In this document: piece by piece, positions 1-7,150 of the stretch
How positions within the stretch are numbered: position 1 is the stretch's first letter
Layout of the letters: each line of letters opens with the position of its first letter
NCBI GenBank assembly: GCA_003136295.1
Contig: PLDZ01000101.1
Coordinates: 1-10,811, forward strand
DNA from: Candidatus Dormiibacterota bacterium
GTDB taxonomy: Bacteria > Chloroflexota > Dormibacteria > Aeolococcales > Aeolococcaceae
Reading direction: 5' to 3'
DNA length: 10,811 nt
Notes under the pieces: model-generated
The model's input: the letters and a program-made list of their open reading frames with translations, nothing else
Told to the model about the DNA's origin: nothing
Databases searched by the model: none
Made by a program: the position numbers and the translations under genes

Positions 1-449
1 CGACCAGCATCGTGCACAGCTGGGTCGAGTTCCAGGATGGAGCGGTGGTCGCGCAGATGGGCGTCCCGGACATGCGGGTGCCGATCGCCCTTGCTCTTGC
101 GGACGGCGAACGCCTCCCCGGCGTCGGGCCGCATCTCGACCTTCGTGACGCTTCGCCGCTGGAATTCCTGCCCGTGGACGGTGCCCGCTTTCCGGCCGTC
201 GCACTGGCGCGCAGTGCGGGAGAACGCGGCGGTCTCGCGCCTTGCGTCTTCAACGCCGCCGACGAGGAGGCCGTGATGGCGTTCACCGCCGGACAGTGCC
301 GCTTCGACGAGATCGTCCCGCTGGTGAGTGACGCGCTCGCAGCCTTCCACGACGGCGACGCGTTGACTCTCGACGGCGTGCTGGAGGCCGACGCGTGGGC
401 ACGCGGGTTCGTGCGAGCGACCACCGTGGGAGCGGCCGCGGCTCGATGA
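1..449 (+). CDS. dxr: 1-deoxy-D-xylulose 5-phosphate reductoisomerase, C-terminal part (5' end outside window)
   Basis: DXR converts 1-deoxy-D-xylulose 5-phosphate to 2-C-methyl-D-erythritol 4-phosphate with NADPH and a divalent metal, the first committed step of the MEP isoprenoid pathway in the cytosol. The reading frame is open from base 3 and has no start inside the window, so about the last 148 residues are present. Recognisable family blocks are SIVHSWVEFQDGAVVAQMG followed by PDMRVPI, the LDL segment, the RFPAVALAR/AGERGG block, and the helical C-terminal domain beginning at FNAADEEAVMAF (NAANE in most homologues). The stop TGA at 447-449 overlaps the ATG of rseP at 446, so the two are probably translationally coupled. 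The following rseP and ispG genes fit the well-known bacterial dxr-rseP-ispG order. Identification is confident; the N-terminal NADPH-binding domain cannot be inspected. Confidence 0.95.
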   Translation, partial: TSIVHSWVEFQDGAVVAQMGVPDMRVPIALALADGERLPGVGPHLDLRDASPLEFLPVDGARFPAVALARSAGERGGLAPCVFNAADEEAVMAFTAGQCRFDEIVPLVSDALAAFHDGDALTLDGVLEADAWARGFVRATTVGAAAAR

Positions 450-1738
450 TCCAGTTCCTCATCTACGCCGGCGCGTTCGTCCTCGTGCTCGTCACGGTGA
501 TCACCATCCACGAGTTCGGACACTTTGCCGTCGGCAAGCTCTCGGGCATCAAGGTCGAGGAGTTCGCGATCGGCTTCGGGCCCAAGCTCTACTCGCGCAC
601 CGTCGGCGAGACGCTCTACGCGATCCGTGCCATTCCCGCCGGTGGCTTCGTCCGGATGGCAGGGATGCTGGGACTCGCGGGCGAAACTGATGCTGGAGAA
701 CGCAACTTCTACCGCGCGACGCGCCCGCGGCGCTTCGCGACGGTTTCCGCGGGCATCATCGCGAACTTCGTCTTCGGCGGGCTGATCTTCGCCATCGTCG
801 ACATGCAGCCGACACCGTCGCTCTTCGACTCGCATGCTGCGTCAGGTGCGGCAGGGCTCAGGACCGGCGACACGATCCTGGCCATCAACAGTTCGCCGAT
901 CCGTCAGGACAACCTCACCGACGTCACCACCGACCTCCATAACGCGACCACGGCAAGCCAGGGACGCCCGATGAATGTCGAGTACCGCGCCACCGACGGC
1001 AGCATCCACAACACGGTGCTGACGCCGCGGCTCACGCTCTCGAATGTCGTCGCCGATCAGTCAACCGTCGCCGGGGGCAAGCTCCCCGCCGGCGGCCTCA
1101 CGGTGACGGCGATCAACGGCGCCCCGGTCGGCACCGGCGACCCGGCGGCGCTGCTGGGCAACGGCTCCCCGGTCACCATCAGCGGCTACCTCGTGAACGC
1201 CGACGGCTCGCCGTCCAAGTACTTCAACAACGTCACCGTGTCCGGGATCAAGGACGGATACCCGACCAACAACGAGATCCGAGCAGCGTGGATCATGGGC
1301 GTCGTCCCCGGCTTTGATGGCGAGACCGCGCCGGCGGCGATCGTCACCGGGTTCAGCGCCATCCCCGGATTCGTGTGGGGAGAGGTGACCGGGATCTACG
1401 GACTGATCGTCCATCCACCCCAGGGCGGGATCAACGGTCCCCAGGGCTTCACCGGCCCGGTCGGTATCGCTCAGGAAACCGCCGTCGCCACCAACAACGG
1501 ATTCCTCGGTCCCAACGGCCTGGTCTGGTGGATCGGCTTCATCAGCCTCAACCTGGGCTTCGTCAACATGCTGCCGATTCCGTTCCTCGATGGCGGCAAA
1601 CTGCTGTTCATCCTCATCGAGTCGGTGCGTCGCCGCCGCCTCAACCCGAAGGTCGAGGCCGCGATCACCGCTGTCGGTCTGGCGGTGGTCGTCGTCTTTG
1701 CCGTGTATGTCACCATCGGAGATGTGAGCAGGCTATGA
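446..1738 (+). CDS. rseP: RseP/Rip1-type site-2 intramembrane zinc metalloprotease
   Basis: This is a 430-aa membrane protease of the S2P family (M50), which cleaves membrane-anchored anti-sigma factors or other substrates within the lipid bilayer. The first membrane segment (about residues 4-21) runs straight into the zinc site HEFGH at 22-26 (H22, E23, H26). The FGPKL element (44-48) and GGFVRM (67-71 region) follow. A second membrane segment lies at about 98-118. A PDZ domain covers about 127-197 (GLRTGDTILAINSSPI), and a second, less clear PDZ-like stretch lies near 208-290. GPVGI is at 338-341. The third zinc ligand motif NMLPIPFLDGG is at 374-384 (D382), and the last membrane segment is about 405-424. 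I chose ATG 446 because it gives the usual short N-terminus before the catalytic helix and overlaps the dxr stop. An upstream in-frame start at 395 would only add dxr-overlapping residues. Both ends overlap neighbours by ATGA. The substrate is not visible here. Confidence 0.95.
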   Translation: MIQFLIYAGAFVLVLVTVITIHEFGHFAVGKLSGIKVEEFAIGFGPKLYSRTVGETLYAIRAIPAGGFVRMAGMLGLAGETDAGERNFYRATRPRRFATVSAGIIANFVFGGLIFAIVDMQPTPSLFDSHAASGAAGLRTGDTILAINSSPIRQDNLTDVTTDLHNATTASQGRPMNVEYRATDGSIHNTVLTPRLTLSNVVADQSTVAGGKLPAGGLTVTAINGAPVGTGDPAALLGNGSPVTISGYLVNADGSPSKYFNNVTVSGIKDGYPTNNEIRAAWIMGVVPGFDGETAPAAIVTGFSAIPGFVWGEVTGIYGLIVHPPQGGINGPQGFTGPVGIAQETAVATNNGFLGPNGLVWWIGFISLNLGFVNMLPIPFLDGGKLLFILIESVRRRRLNPKVEAAITAVGLAVVVVFAVYVTIGDVSRL

Positions 1739-2904
1739 CCGACGGGGGCTCGCCCATCAAAGCGCGCCGACCCACGGTTCCCGTTCGCGTCGGGACTGTC
1801 GTCATCGGCGGCGCCGCACCGATTGCGGTGCAGACGATGACCAAGACCCAGACTGAGGATGCCGCCGCGACCATCGCGCAGATCGAGCGCGCCGCGAAAG
1901 CAGGAGCCGACGTCATCCGCGTGACGTGCGACACACGCGACGCCGCGGCGGCGTTGCACGAGATCGTGCGTGAATCGCCGATCCCCGTGGTCGCAGACAT
2001 CCACTACGACGCACCGCTCGCGTTGCTCGCGCTCGAGGCGGGGGTGCACTGTCTGCGTCTCAACCCGGGCAACATCACCGACAGCGCGAAGGTTGCCGAT
2101 ATCGCGCGTGAAGCGAAGGCGCGCAACGTGCCCATTCGAATCGGGGTCAACGCCGGCAGCATCCCCCAGCGCAAGGAGTTGACGCGCGGTCGTGGCGGAT
2201 CGATCGAGGAGACCGCACAGAACATGGTCGCCGCTGCGTTGAGCCACATCCGGGTGCTCGAGGAGCTCGACTTCCGCGACATCAAGGTGTCGCTCAAGGC
2301 GAGCGACGTGCTCACCAACCTCGCCGCCAACCGCGCGTTCGTCGCCCTCGGCAACCGCTACCCGCTGCATCTCGGCCTCACCGAGGCAGGACCGGTGGAC
2401 ACGGGGAGCATCAAGAGCGCCCTGGGGATCGGCCTCCTGCTCGCCGAAGGGATCGGCGACACCATTCGCGTATCGCTGGTCGGATCGCCGGAGGAAGAGG
2501 TGCGCGTCGCGCGTCAGATCCTCGCCAATCTCCAGGAGAAGGGCGACGGGCCCAATCTGGTCGCGTGTCCGACCTGTGGTCGGCTCGAGATCGACATGAT
2601 GCCGATGGTCGCGCAGGTGTCGAAGGCGCTCGAGGGCGTGAAGCGGACCATCACCGTGTCGGTGATGGGCTGCGTCGTCAACGGCCCCGGAGAGGGCATG
2701 CATGCCGACATCGGGATCGCCGGCGGGCGTCAGAAGGGCATTCTGTACCGCAACGGCAAGGTCGTCTCGACGCTGCCGGAGGGTGAGCTCGTCAGCGCGC
2801 TGCTCGACGAATTGCACGACATCGCAGAGGAAGACGCGCGCCTGATCGCCGAGGGGAAGCCCCTGCCGGTCGGTCTGAGCGAGCGCGAGGGCGTCCTCAC
2901 GTAG
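1735..2904 (+). CDS. ispG: 4-hydroxy-3-methylbut-2-en-1-yl diphosphate synthase (GcpE)
   Basis: IspG carries out the penultimate MEP-pathway step, reductive ring opening of ME-cPP to HMBPP, using a 4Fe-4S cluster and an external electron donor. The 389-aa length fits the two-domain bacterial form. The N-terminal TIM barrel (about 10-260) shows QTMTKTQTED (33-42), GADVIRVTCDTRDAA, VADIHYD (86-92), LRLNPGNI (107-114), IRIGVNAGS and LGLTEAG. The C-terminal cluster domain has CPTC (C278, C281) and MGCVVNGPGE (C313, E320), the three cysteines and one glutamate known to hold the cluster. All four ligands are present, so the enzyme looks functional. ATG 1735 overlaps the rseP stop (ATGA), indicating coupled translation. 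The same frame is open upstream to 1375, but that part lies inside rseP and is not IspG-like. It is the second MEP gene in this operon, after dxr. Confidence 0.97.
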   Translation: MTDGGSPIKARRPTVPVRVGTVVIGGAAPIAVQTMTKTQTEDAAATIAQIERAAKAGADVIRVTCDTRDAAAALHEIVRESPIPVVADIHYDAPLALLALEAGVHCLRLNPGNITDSAKVADIAREAKARNVPIRIGVNAGSIPQRKELTRGRGGSIEETAQNMVAAALSHIRVLEELDFRDIKVSLKASDVLTNLAANRAFVALGNRYPLHLGLTEAGPVDTGSIKSALGIGLLLAEGIGDTIRVSLVGSPEEEVRVARQILANLQEKGDGPNLVACPTCGRLEIDMMPMVAQVSKALEGVKRTITVSVMGCVVNGPGEGMHADIGIAGGRQKGILYRNGKVVSTLPEGELVSALLDELHDIAEEDARLIAEGKPLPVGLSEREGVLT

Positions 2905-2907
2905 ACT
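2902..2907 (+). promoter_or_regulatory. Possible -10 box (TAGACT) for a leaderless proS transcript
   Basis: TAGACT matches the TANNNT form of actinobacterial -10 elements and ends 8 bases before the proS ATG, so transcription would begin at or very near the start codon. Its first three bases are the ispG stop codon. No Shine-Dalgarno sequence lies in the 11-base gap, which fits leaderless initiation. No convincing -35 hexamer is visible at the usual distance. The same hexamer stands 7 bases before the sat start. This is inferred from position and sequence only. Confidence 0.45.
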
Positions 2908-2915
2908 GCTCGGCC

Positions 2916-4361
2916 ATGGCCGACGAGAAGCGGATCACCGCGCAGAGCGACGATTTCGATCGCTGGTACACGGATGTCATCCGCCGTGCCGAGCTCGCAG
3001 ACTATTCGCCGGTGCGCGGCTGCATGGTCATCAGGCCGTACGGATTCGCGCTGTGGGAGCACATCCAGCGCGCGCTCGACGACATGATCAAGCGCACTGG
3101 TCACGAGAACATGTACTTCCCGCTCTTCATCCCGGAGTCGTACCTGCAGAAGGAGGCCGACCACGTGGAGGGCTTCGACCCGCAGGTCGCGTGGGTGACC
3201 CGAGGCGGGGGCAAGGAGCTCGAGGAGCGACTTGCCGTGCGCCCCACCAGCGAGACGATCATCTGCTCGATGTACGCCGACTGGATCCACTCGTGGCGTG
3301 ATCTCCCGGTGAAGATCAACCAGTGGTGCAACGTCGTGCGCTGGGAACACCGAACGCGCCTGTTCCTGCGCACCACCGAGTTTCTCTGGCAGGAGGGCCA
3401 TACGTTTCATCAACTCGACAGTGAAGCGGCTGACGAGGTCGACACCATGCTCGACTGCTACCGCGAGCTCACCGAGGACTGGCTGGCCATCCCGGTGATC
3501 AAGGGGCGCAAGACCGAATCAGAGAAATTCCCCGGCGCTCGCTACACGGTCAGCATCGAAGCCATGATGTCCGACGGCTGGGCATTGCAATCGGGGACGT
3601 CGCACCACCTCGGGCAGAATTTCACGCGTGCGTATGACATCGCCTACAGCGACCGCGATAACCAGCGGCAGCATCCGTTTCAGACGTCGTGGGGATTGTC
3701 GACACGCACGGTCGGCGCGGTGATCATGGCCCACGGCGATGACATGGGCCTGATCCTCCCGCCCAAGGTCGCCCCCGTGCAGGTCATCGCCGTTCCGATC
3801 ACGCGCAGCAACGACGAGTCCGGGGCGGCGGTGGTGGAGGAGGCGACCGCGCGTCTCGAACGTGAGTGTCCCGCGGGTGTTCGCCTCCGCGTCGACCGTC
3901 GCGAGGGGATGCGGCCGGGCGAGAAGTACGCGCACTGGGAATTGCGGGGTGTGCCGTTGCGCATCGTCGTGGGTGCCAAGGACCTCGCGGGAGGCAATGT
4001 GACCCTGGTCCACCGGGTCGACCGCAGCCAGGAGACCGTTCCGCTCGAAGGGCTTGCAGCCAGGCTTCCAGCACTGCTCGAAGCCACGCAGCGCGCGATC
4101 TTCGAGCGCGCCCGCACTCGCCTCGATGAACGCAGCGTCGACGTGTCGAGCCTCGAGGAATTGGTCGCGGCGTTTGCAGAGCGCCCGGTCTTTGCGACCG
4201 CGCCGATGTGCAACACAGCGGAGTGCGAAACCGCCATCAAGAGTGCAGTGCACGCGCTGACGGTTCGCGTGCTCCGCGCCGATCGGCCCGCGACCGGTGC
4301 GCCCTGCATCGCGTGTGGAACGCCCTCGGACTCCAACGCGCTCCTCGCCCGCTCGTACTGA
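2916..4361 (+). CDS. proS: Prolyl-tRNA synthetase, archaeal/eukaryotic type (ProS type 3)
   Basis: This cytosolic enzyme attaches proline to tRNA-Pro. The 481-aa protein is a class II synthetase. Motif 1 is around ADYSPVRGCMVIRPYG (28-43), TSET is at 111-114, and motif 2 is VRWEHRTRLFLRTTEFLWQE (141-160). The proline pocket region includes the GTSHHLGQNF segment (227-236), and motif 3 is STRTVGAVIMAHGDD (262-276). The anticodon-binding domain begins near 285 (KVAPVQVIAV). The C-terminal domain carries a likely zinc site, C432, C437, C464 and C467, and ends in SNALLARSY with the terminal tyrosine typical of this type. It lacks the INS editing insertion of the long bacterial form, so it is the short eukaryote-like type found in Thermus and some Actinobacteria and Chloroflexi. 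It lies 11 bases after ispG and may be read both from the operon and from its own promoter. The stop sits in a hairpin shared with the convergent lysR gene. Confidence 0.97.
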   Translation: MADEKRITAQSDDFDRWYTDVIRRAELADYSPVRGCMVIRPYGFALWEHIQRALDDMIKRTGHENMYFPLFIPESYLQKEADHVEGFDPQVAWVTRGGGKELEERLAVRPTSETIICSMYADWIHSWRDLPVKINQWCNVVRWEHRTRLFLRTTEFLWQEGHTFHQLDSEAADEVDTMLDCYRELTEDWLAIPVIKGRKTESEKFPGARYTVSIEAMMSDGWALQSGTSHHLGQNFTRAYDIAYSDRDNQRQHPFQTSWGLSTRTVGAVIMAHGDDMGLILPPKVAPVQVIAVPITRSNDESGAAVVEEATARLERECPAGVRLRVDRREGMRPGEKYAHWELRGVPLRIVVGAKDLAGGNVTLVHRVDRSQETVPLEGLAARLPALLEATQRAIFERARTRLDERSVDVSSLEELVAAFAERPVFATAPMCNTAECETAIKSAVHALTVRVLRADRPATGAPCIACGTPSDSNALLARSY

Positions 4362-4374
4362 GGCGATCCCTCAG
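4358..4374. terminator. Hairpin shared by the convergent proS and LysR stop codons
   Basis: CTGAGG (4358-4363) and CCTCAG (4369-4374) form a perfect 6-bp stem around a 5-base loop, CGATC. The proS stop TGA (4359-4361) lies in one arm and the LysR stop (TCA on the plus strand, 4371-4373) lies at the mirror position in the other. Only 9 bases separate the two genes. The symmetry allows the same hairpin to form in both transcripts. There is no T-tract on either side, so it is not a canonical intrinsic terminator. A bidirectional terminator or 3'-end stabiliser is an inference. Confidence 0.4.
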
Positions 4375-5294
4375 GACTGGTCGACGGCGATGCGCTTGAG
4401 GTGCGCCCAGAACGCCTCGACGGCGGGGGTGTGGAGGTCCCGCCGGCGCGCGGCAGCGAACGACTGCGAGACGCTGCGTCCGGGCAGTGGAATGACCACC
4501 AGGCGGCCCTCGGCAATGTCCTGTTCGACGACGGAACGTGGCATGGCAGCGAATCCGAGTCCGGCGAGGAGCGCCGCATGGAGCGCGCCCTCCTCGAGCT
4601 CGAGGGTGTTCTCTGGGTCGACGTGGCTGCCCAGCGCGTGGGCGGCGAGGGCCTCGGTCGCGCTGCCGCGCTCGTGGGCGAGGTGGCGATGGGTCACAAG
4701 GTCGCGAACTGCCGTGCGGCTCGACGCCAGGGGATGGTGGGCCGCGACGACGGTGACCAGCTGCGTGTGCTCGAGCACGACCATCTCGATGCCGGGCTCG
4801 TGGACCGACGACCCCGCAAGGATGATGTCTGCCCGTCCCTCAACGAGCATGGTGACCAGCGATCGCATCGGCGCCAGCGCGAGGCGCACGTTGATCTCCG
4901 GATGGTCGGCGACAAAGGGTGCGAGCCAGCCCGACAACCGGTGCGCGCCCATCACCCGTCCCGCGGCGACGGTCAGCTCACCACGTTCGAAGGCGAGGTA
5001 GCCGACACGCAACTCCTCGATCTGGCCCACGTCCTCGAGCACGCGCACGGCGAGCTGGCGCAGCGCACGGCCCACGTCGGTGAGCTGCACATTCCGGCCC
5101 ACGCGCTGCAGCAGCGGAAGCCCGAGGGTTGCCTCCAGGCGCCGCACCACGCCGCTGACCGATCCCTGGGAGAGACCGAGCGCTTCGGCGGCGGCGGTCA
5201 CGTGCTCGCGTTCGGCCACGGCGAGAAACGTGTGGAGCTGATCGAGTGTTATCCGGGGTCGCGGATGTCGAGGGCGCGACTGCGGCGTGCGCAT
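4371..5294 (-). CDS. LysR-family transcriptional regulator, probably of the sulfate-activation operon
   Basis: This is a 307-aa LysR-type regulator, the usual length for the family. The N-terminal winged helix-turn-helix (about 16-75) reads LDQLHTFLAVAEREHVTAAA, then EALGLSQGSVSGVVRRLEATLG and LLQRVGRNVQLTDVG. A linker helix (77-100) leads to the effector-binding domain (about 103-300), with GELTVAAG, the inner strand block VEGRADIILAG (151-161) and AALLAGLGFAAMP (240-251). I chose the ATG at 5294 because it begins 7 bases after the apsK stop and directly precedes the DNA-binding domain. The frame is open further upstream, but that part overlaps apsK and is arginine- and proline-rich nonsense. 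No clear ribosome binding site is seen. Its place at the end of sat-apsK suggests cotranscription and control of sulfur assimilation, like CysB or Cbl in enterobacteria. That role rests on neighbourhood alone; LysR proteins are too diverse to assign a ligand. Confidence 0.9.
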   Translation of the reverse strand: MRTPQSRPRHPRPRITLDQLHTFLAVAEREHVTAAAEALGLSQGSVSGVVRRLEATLGLPLLQRVGRNVQLTDVGRALRQLAVRVLEDVGQIEELRVGYLAFERGELTVAAGRVMGAHRLSGWLAPFVADHPEINVRLALAPMRSLVTMLVEGRADIILAGSSVHEPGIEMVVLEHTQLVTVVAAHHPLASSRTAVRDLVTHRHLAHERGSATEALAAHALGSHVDPENTLELEEGALHAALLAGLGFAAMPRSVVEQDIAEGRLVVIPLPGRSVSQSFAAARRRDLHTPAVEAFWAHLKRIAVDQS

Positions 5295-5301
5295 CGCGGC
5301 G

Positions 5302-5844
5302 TTAGCCGCGCGGCGCCGGTTCTGGAAGGAGGCCGCTAGCGTCGATGGCCGCCAGAACGGCGGCAACCGATTCGTCGACGGTCTGGGTGCCGCTGTCGAC
5401 CACCACGTCGGGGGCCTCCGGCGCCTCGTACGGGTCCGAGACACCCGTGAAATGGTCGATCTCCCCGGCCAGCGCTCGCTTGTACAGCCCCTTCACGTCG
5501 CGCTCCGCGAGCACGTCGATCGAGCAGCTCACATAGACCTCGACGAAGCGGCCGATGCGCCGACGCACCTCCGCCCGCGTGTCCTTGTATGGGGAGATGG
5601 CGGCGGTGATGGCGACGACACCATTGCGTGTGAGCAACTCAGCGACGAATCCGATGCGGCGGATGTTGATGTCGCGATCCTCTTTGCTGAAGCCCAGACC
5701 GGCACTGAGCGTCTGTCGCACCTCGTCGCCGTCGAGTACCTCGACACTCAGACCGCGCTCGCGGAGCTCAGTCGCGACGCGCTGCCCGATCGTCGATTTG
5801 CCTGCTCCGGAAAGACCCGTGAACCAGATCGTGAGGCCGGTCAC
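5302..5844 (-). CDS. apsK: Adenylyl-sulfate (APS) kinase
   Basis: This enzyme phosphorylates adenosine 5'-phosphosulfate (APS) with ATP to give PAPS, the activated sulfate used for reduction or for sulfation. The 180-aa protein has a P-loop GLSGAGKST at 10-18, the LDGDEVR motif at 37-43, and the APS-binding stretch GFSKEDRDINIRRIGFVAEL (51-70). ISPYKDTRAEVR, VEVYVSC, KGLYKRALAGEI and FTGVSDPYEAP follow in the order usual for the family. All blocks expected for activity are present. The start codon is GTG (5844-5842) and it overlaps the sat stop as GTGA, so translation is probably coupled. It is a stand-alone kinase, not fused to Sat, although the gene order mirrors the fused PAPS synthetases of other organisms. 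It is also called cysC. Certainty is high. Confidence 0.95.
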   Translation of the reverse strand: MTGLTIWFTGLSGAGKSTIGQRVATELRERGLSVEVLDGDEVRQTLSAGLGFSKEDRDINIRRIGFVAELLTRNGVVAITAAISPYKDTRAEVRRRIGRFVEVYVSCSIDVLAERDVKGLYKRALAGEIDHFTGVSDPYEAPEAPDVVVDSGTQTVDESVAAVLAAIDASGLLPEPAPRG

Positions 5845-7043
5845 GAGGCGACCGGGGAGGCGACGGCGTAGGCGGCTCGCAGGATCTCGGCGACCTCCGG
5901 CCTGGTGAACTCGTGAGGGATGGGGTCACCGCGGGTGAGCATCTCGCGAACCCGCGTCCCGCTCAGGATCACGCGGTCGTCAGCGCCGTGGGGGCAGGTC
6001 TTGGTGCTCGCCATGCTCTCGCATGCACGGCAGTAAAAGGAGTGCTCGAACTTGTACGCCGCGAAGCCGAGCCGCTCGGCGCCGCCGAGCTCGTCGAAGA
6101 GCGTCTGCGCGTCATAGGTGCCGTAGTAGTTGCCAACCCCGGCCGCGTCCCGGCCGATGATGAAGTGCGAGCACCCGTAATTCCGGCGCACCTGTCCGTG
6201 GTAGATGGCTTCGCGGGGTCCTGCGTAGCGCATCGCGCCCGGGAAGATACCGAGCACCACCCGATTGGGCGGGTAGTAGCCGTCGAGCAACGCCCGGTAG
6301 CACTCCATCCGGACCTCGAACGGCACGTCGTCGCCCTTGGTCACGCCGGAGAGGGGATGCAGCAACAGTCCGTCTACCTGCTCGAGCGCGACCTTCGTCA
6401 GGTACTCGTGAGCGCGGTGCACTGGATTGCGTGTTTGGAATCCCACCACCGTCGACCAGCCGCGGTCGTTGAGCGCCGCGCGCGTCTCAGCCGGCGTGGA
6501 GATCACATCTCCCGACGCCTGCGCGGCGACACGTACCGGGCCGGCGACAACCGTCGGTCCCTGCGCGAACAGCGCAGCGACGCCCGGATGGGCTTGGTCC
6601 GTGGTCCGGTAGACCTCGCGGGCCTCGGCCTCCAGGTCTCGATCGTAGATCTCGGTCACGGTGAGCGCCCCGAGCAGGTAATCCTCATCGTCACGCAAGG
6701 CGACGACGGTGCCCTCCTGCAGCGCGCGAGCGCGATCACCGACGGGGAGGGTGATGGGGAGCGTCCACGGCGTGCCGTCGCTGAGCTGCGCGTGCTCGAC
6801 AACGCTTTGATAGTCGCTGCTCCCCTGAAAACCGCCGATCGGCGAGTATGCGCCGCTGCCGAGCAGCGCCAGATCGGCGGAGGCCGTCTCTGAAATGCGC
6901 AGCGAGATGAGTTCCTCAGTGCGCGCACTCAGGTCGGCAAGCTCGTCTGGGGACATGAGCAGATCGACAAGCGCTCCCCCGAGCGGCGAGACGAGGGTTG
7001 CCTCGTTTCCTGCCACTCGGGGCTCGCTTGATTCCAGGGTCAT
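5841..7043 (-). CDS. sat: Sulfate adenylyltransferase (ATP sulfurylase), Sat/homo-oligomeric type
   Basis: Sat joins sulfate and ATP to give APS and pyrophosphate, the first step of sulfate activation in the cytosol. The 400-aa protein is the single-subunit Sat type, not the CysD/CysN pair. It has an N-terminal PUA-like domain (about 15-180; GAYSPIGGF at 65-72) and a catalytic nucleotidyltransferase domain with QTRNPVHRAH (203-212, holding the QxRNP and HxxH motifs). PLSGVTKGDDVP (230-241), FPGAMRYAGPREAI, and GRDAAGVGNYYG (297-308) follow. A likely metal site is FYCRACESMASTKTCPHG (C338, C341, C350). In many family members the GRD motif reads GRDHAG; here residue 300 is alanine. LSGTRVREML (360-369) is intact. 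The ATG at 7043 lacks a ribosome binding site but has TAGACT 7 bases upstream, so the transcript may be leaderless. It is the first gene of the sat-apsK-lysR operon, which shares its upstream region with the divergent relA. Confidence 0.96.
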   Translation of the reverse strand: MTLESSEPRVAGNEATLVSPLGGALVDLLMSPDELADLSARTEELISLRISETASADLALLGSGAYSPIGGFQGSSDYQSVVEHAQLSDGTPWTLPITLPVGDRARALQEGTVVALRDDEDYLLGALTVTEIYDRDLEAEAREVYRTTDQAHPGVAALFAQGPTVVAGPVRVAAQASGDVISTPAETRAALNDRGWSTVVGFQTRNPVHRAHEYLTKVALEQVDGLLLHPLSGVTKGDDVPFEVRMECYRALLDGYYPPNRVVLGIFPGAMRYAGPREAIYHGQVRRNYGCSHFIIGRDAAGVGNYYGTYDAQTLFDELGGAERLGFAAYKFEHSFYCRACESMASTKTCPHGADDRVILSGTRVREMLTRGDPIPHEFTRPEVAEILRAAYAVASPVAS

Positions 7044-7050
7044 CGCGGTC

Positions 7051-7056
7051 AGTCTA
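7051..7056 (-). promoter_or_regulatory. Possible -10 box (TAGACT) for a leaderless sat transcript
   Basis: On the minus strand TAGACT is followed by 7 bases and then the sat ATG. This is the spacing expected when transcription starts on the initiator codon, as in many actinobacterial leaderless genes. No Shine-Dalgarno sequence is present between box and start. A good -35 element at about 17 bases is not evident. The same hexamer precedes proS, which raises confidence in both. Confidence 0.5.
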
Positions 7057-7150
7057 CCGGGTCACCCCCTTCAAACCGCTCTGCGTCCCATCGCCGCTAG
7101 CAATCAGTCGCTTGAATTCACTCGTTCGACATACTCTCGTTACATCGTGT

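Noticed and set aside
395..445. Earlier in-frame start for rseP
   Set aside because: The added 17 residues lie within dxr and precede the conserved N-terminal membrane helix. The ATGA overlap at 446 is the better start.
1375..1734. Earlier in-frame start for ispG
   Set aside because: The extension of 120 codons is inside rseP and reads as Arg/Pro/Gln-rich shadow sequence, not IspG.
1471..2817. 448-codon open frame antisense to rseP and ispG
   Set aside because: It is a shadow frame of GC-rich coding sequence. The product is rich in Arg, His and Asp with no family resemblance, and ispG is certain on the other strand.
5295..5444. Earlier in-frame start for the LysR gene
   Set aside because: The extra 50 residues overlap apsK and are Arg/Pro-rich with no LysR similarity.
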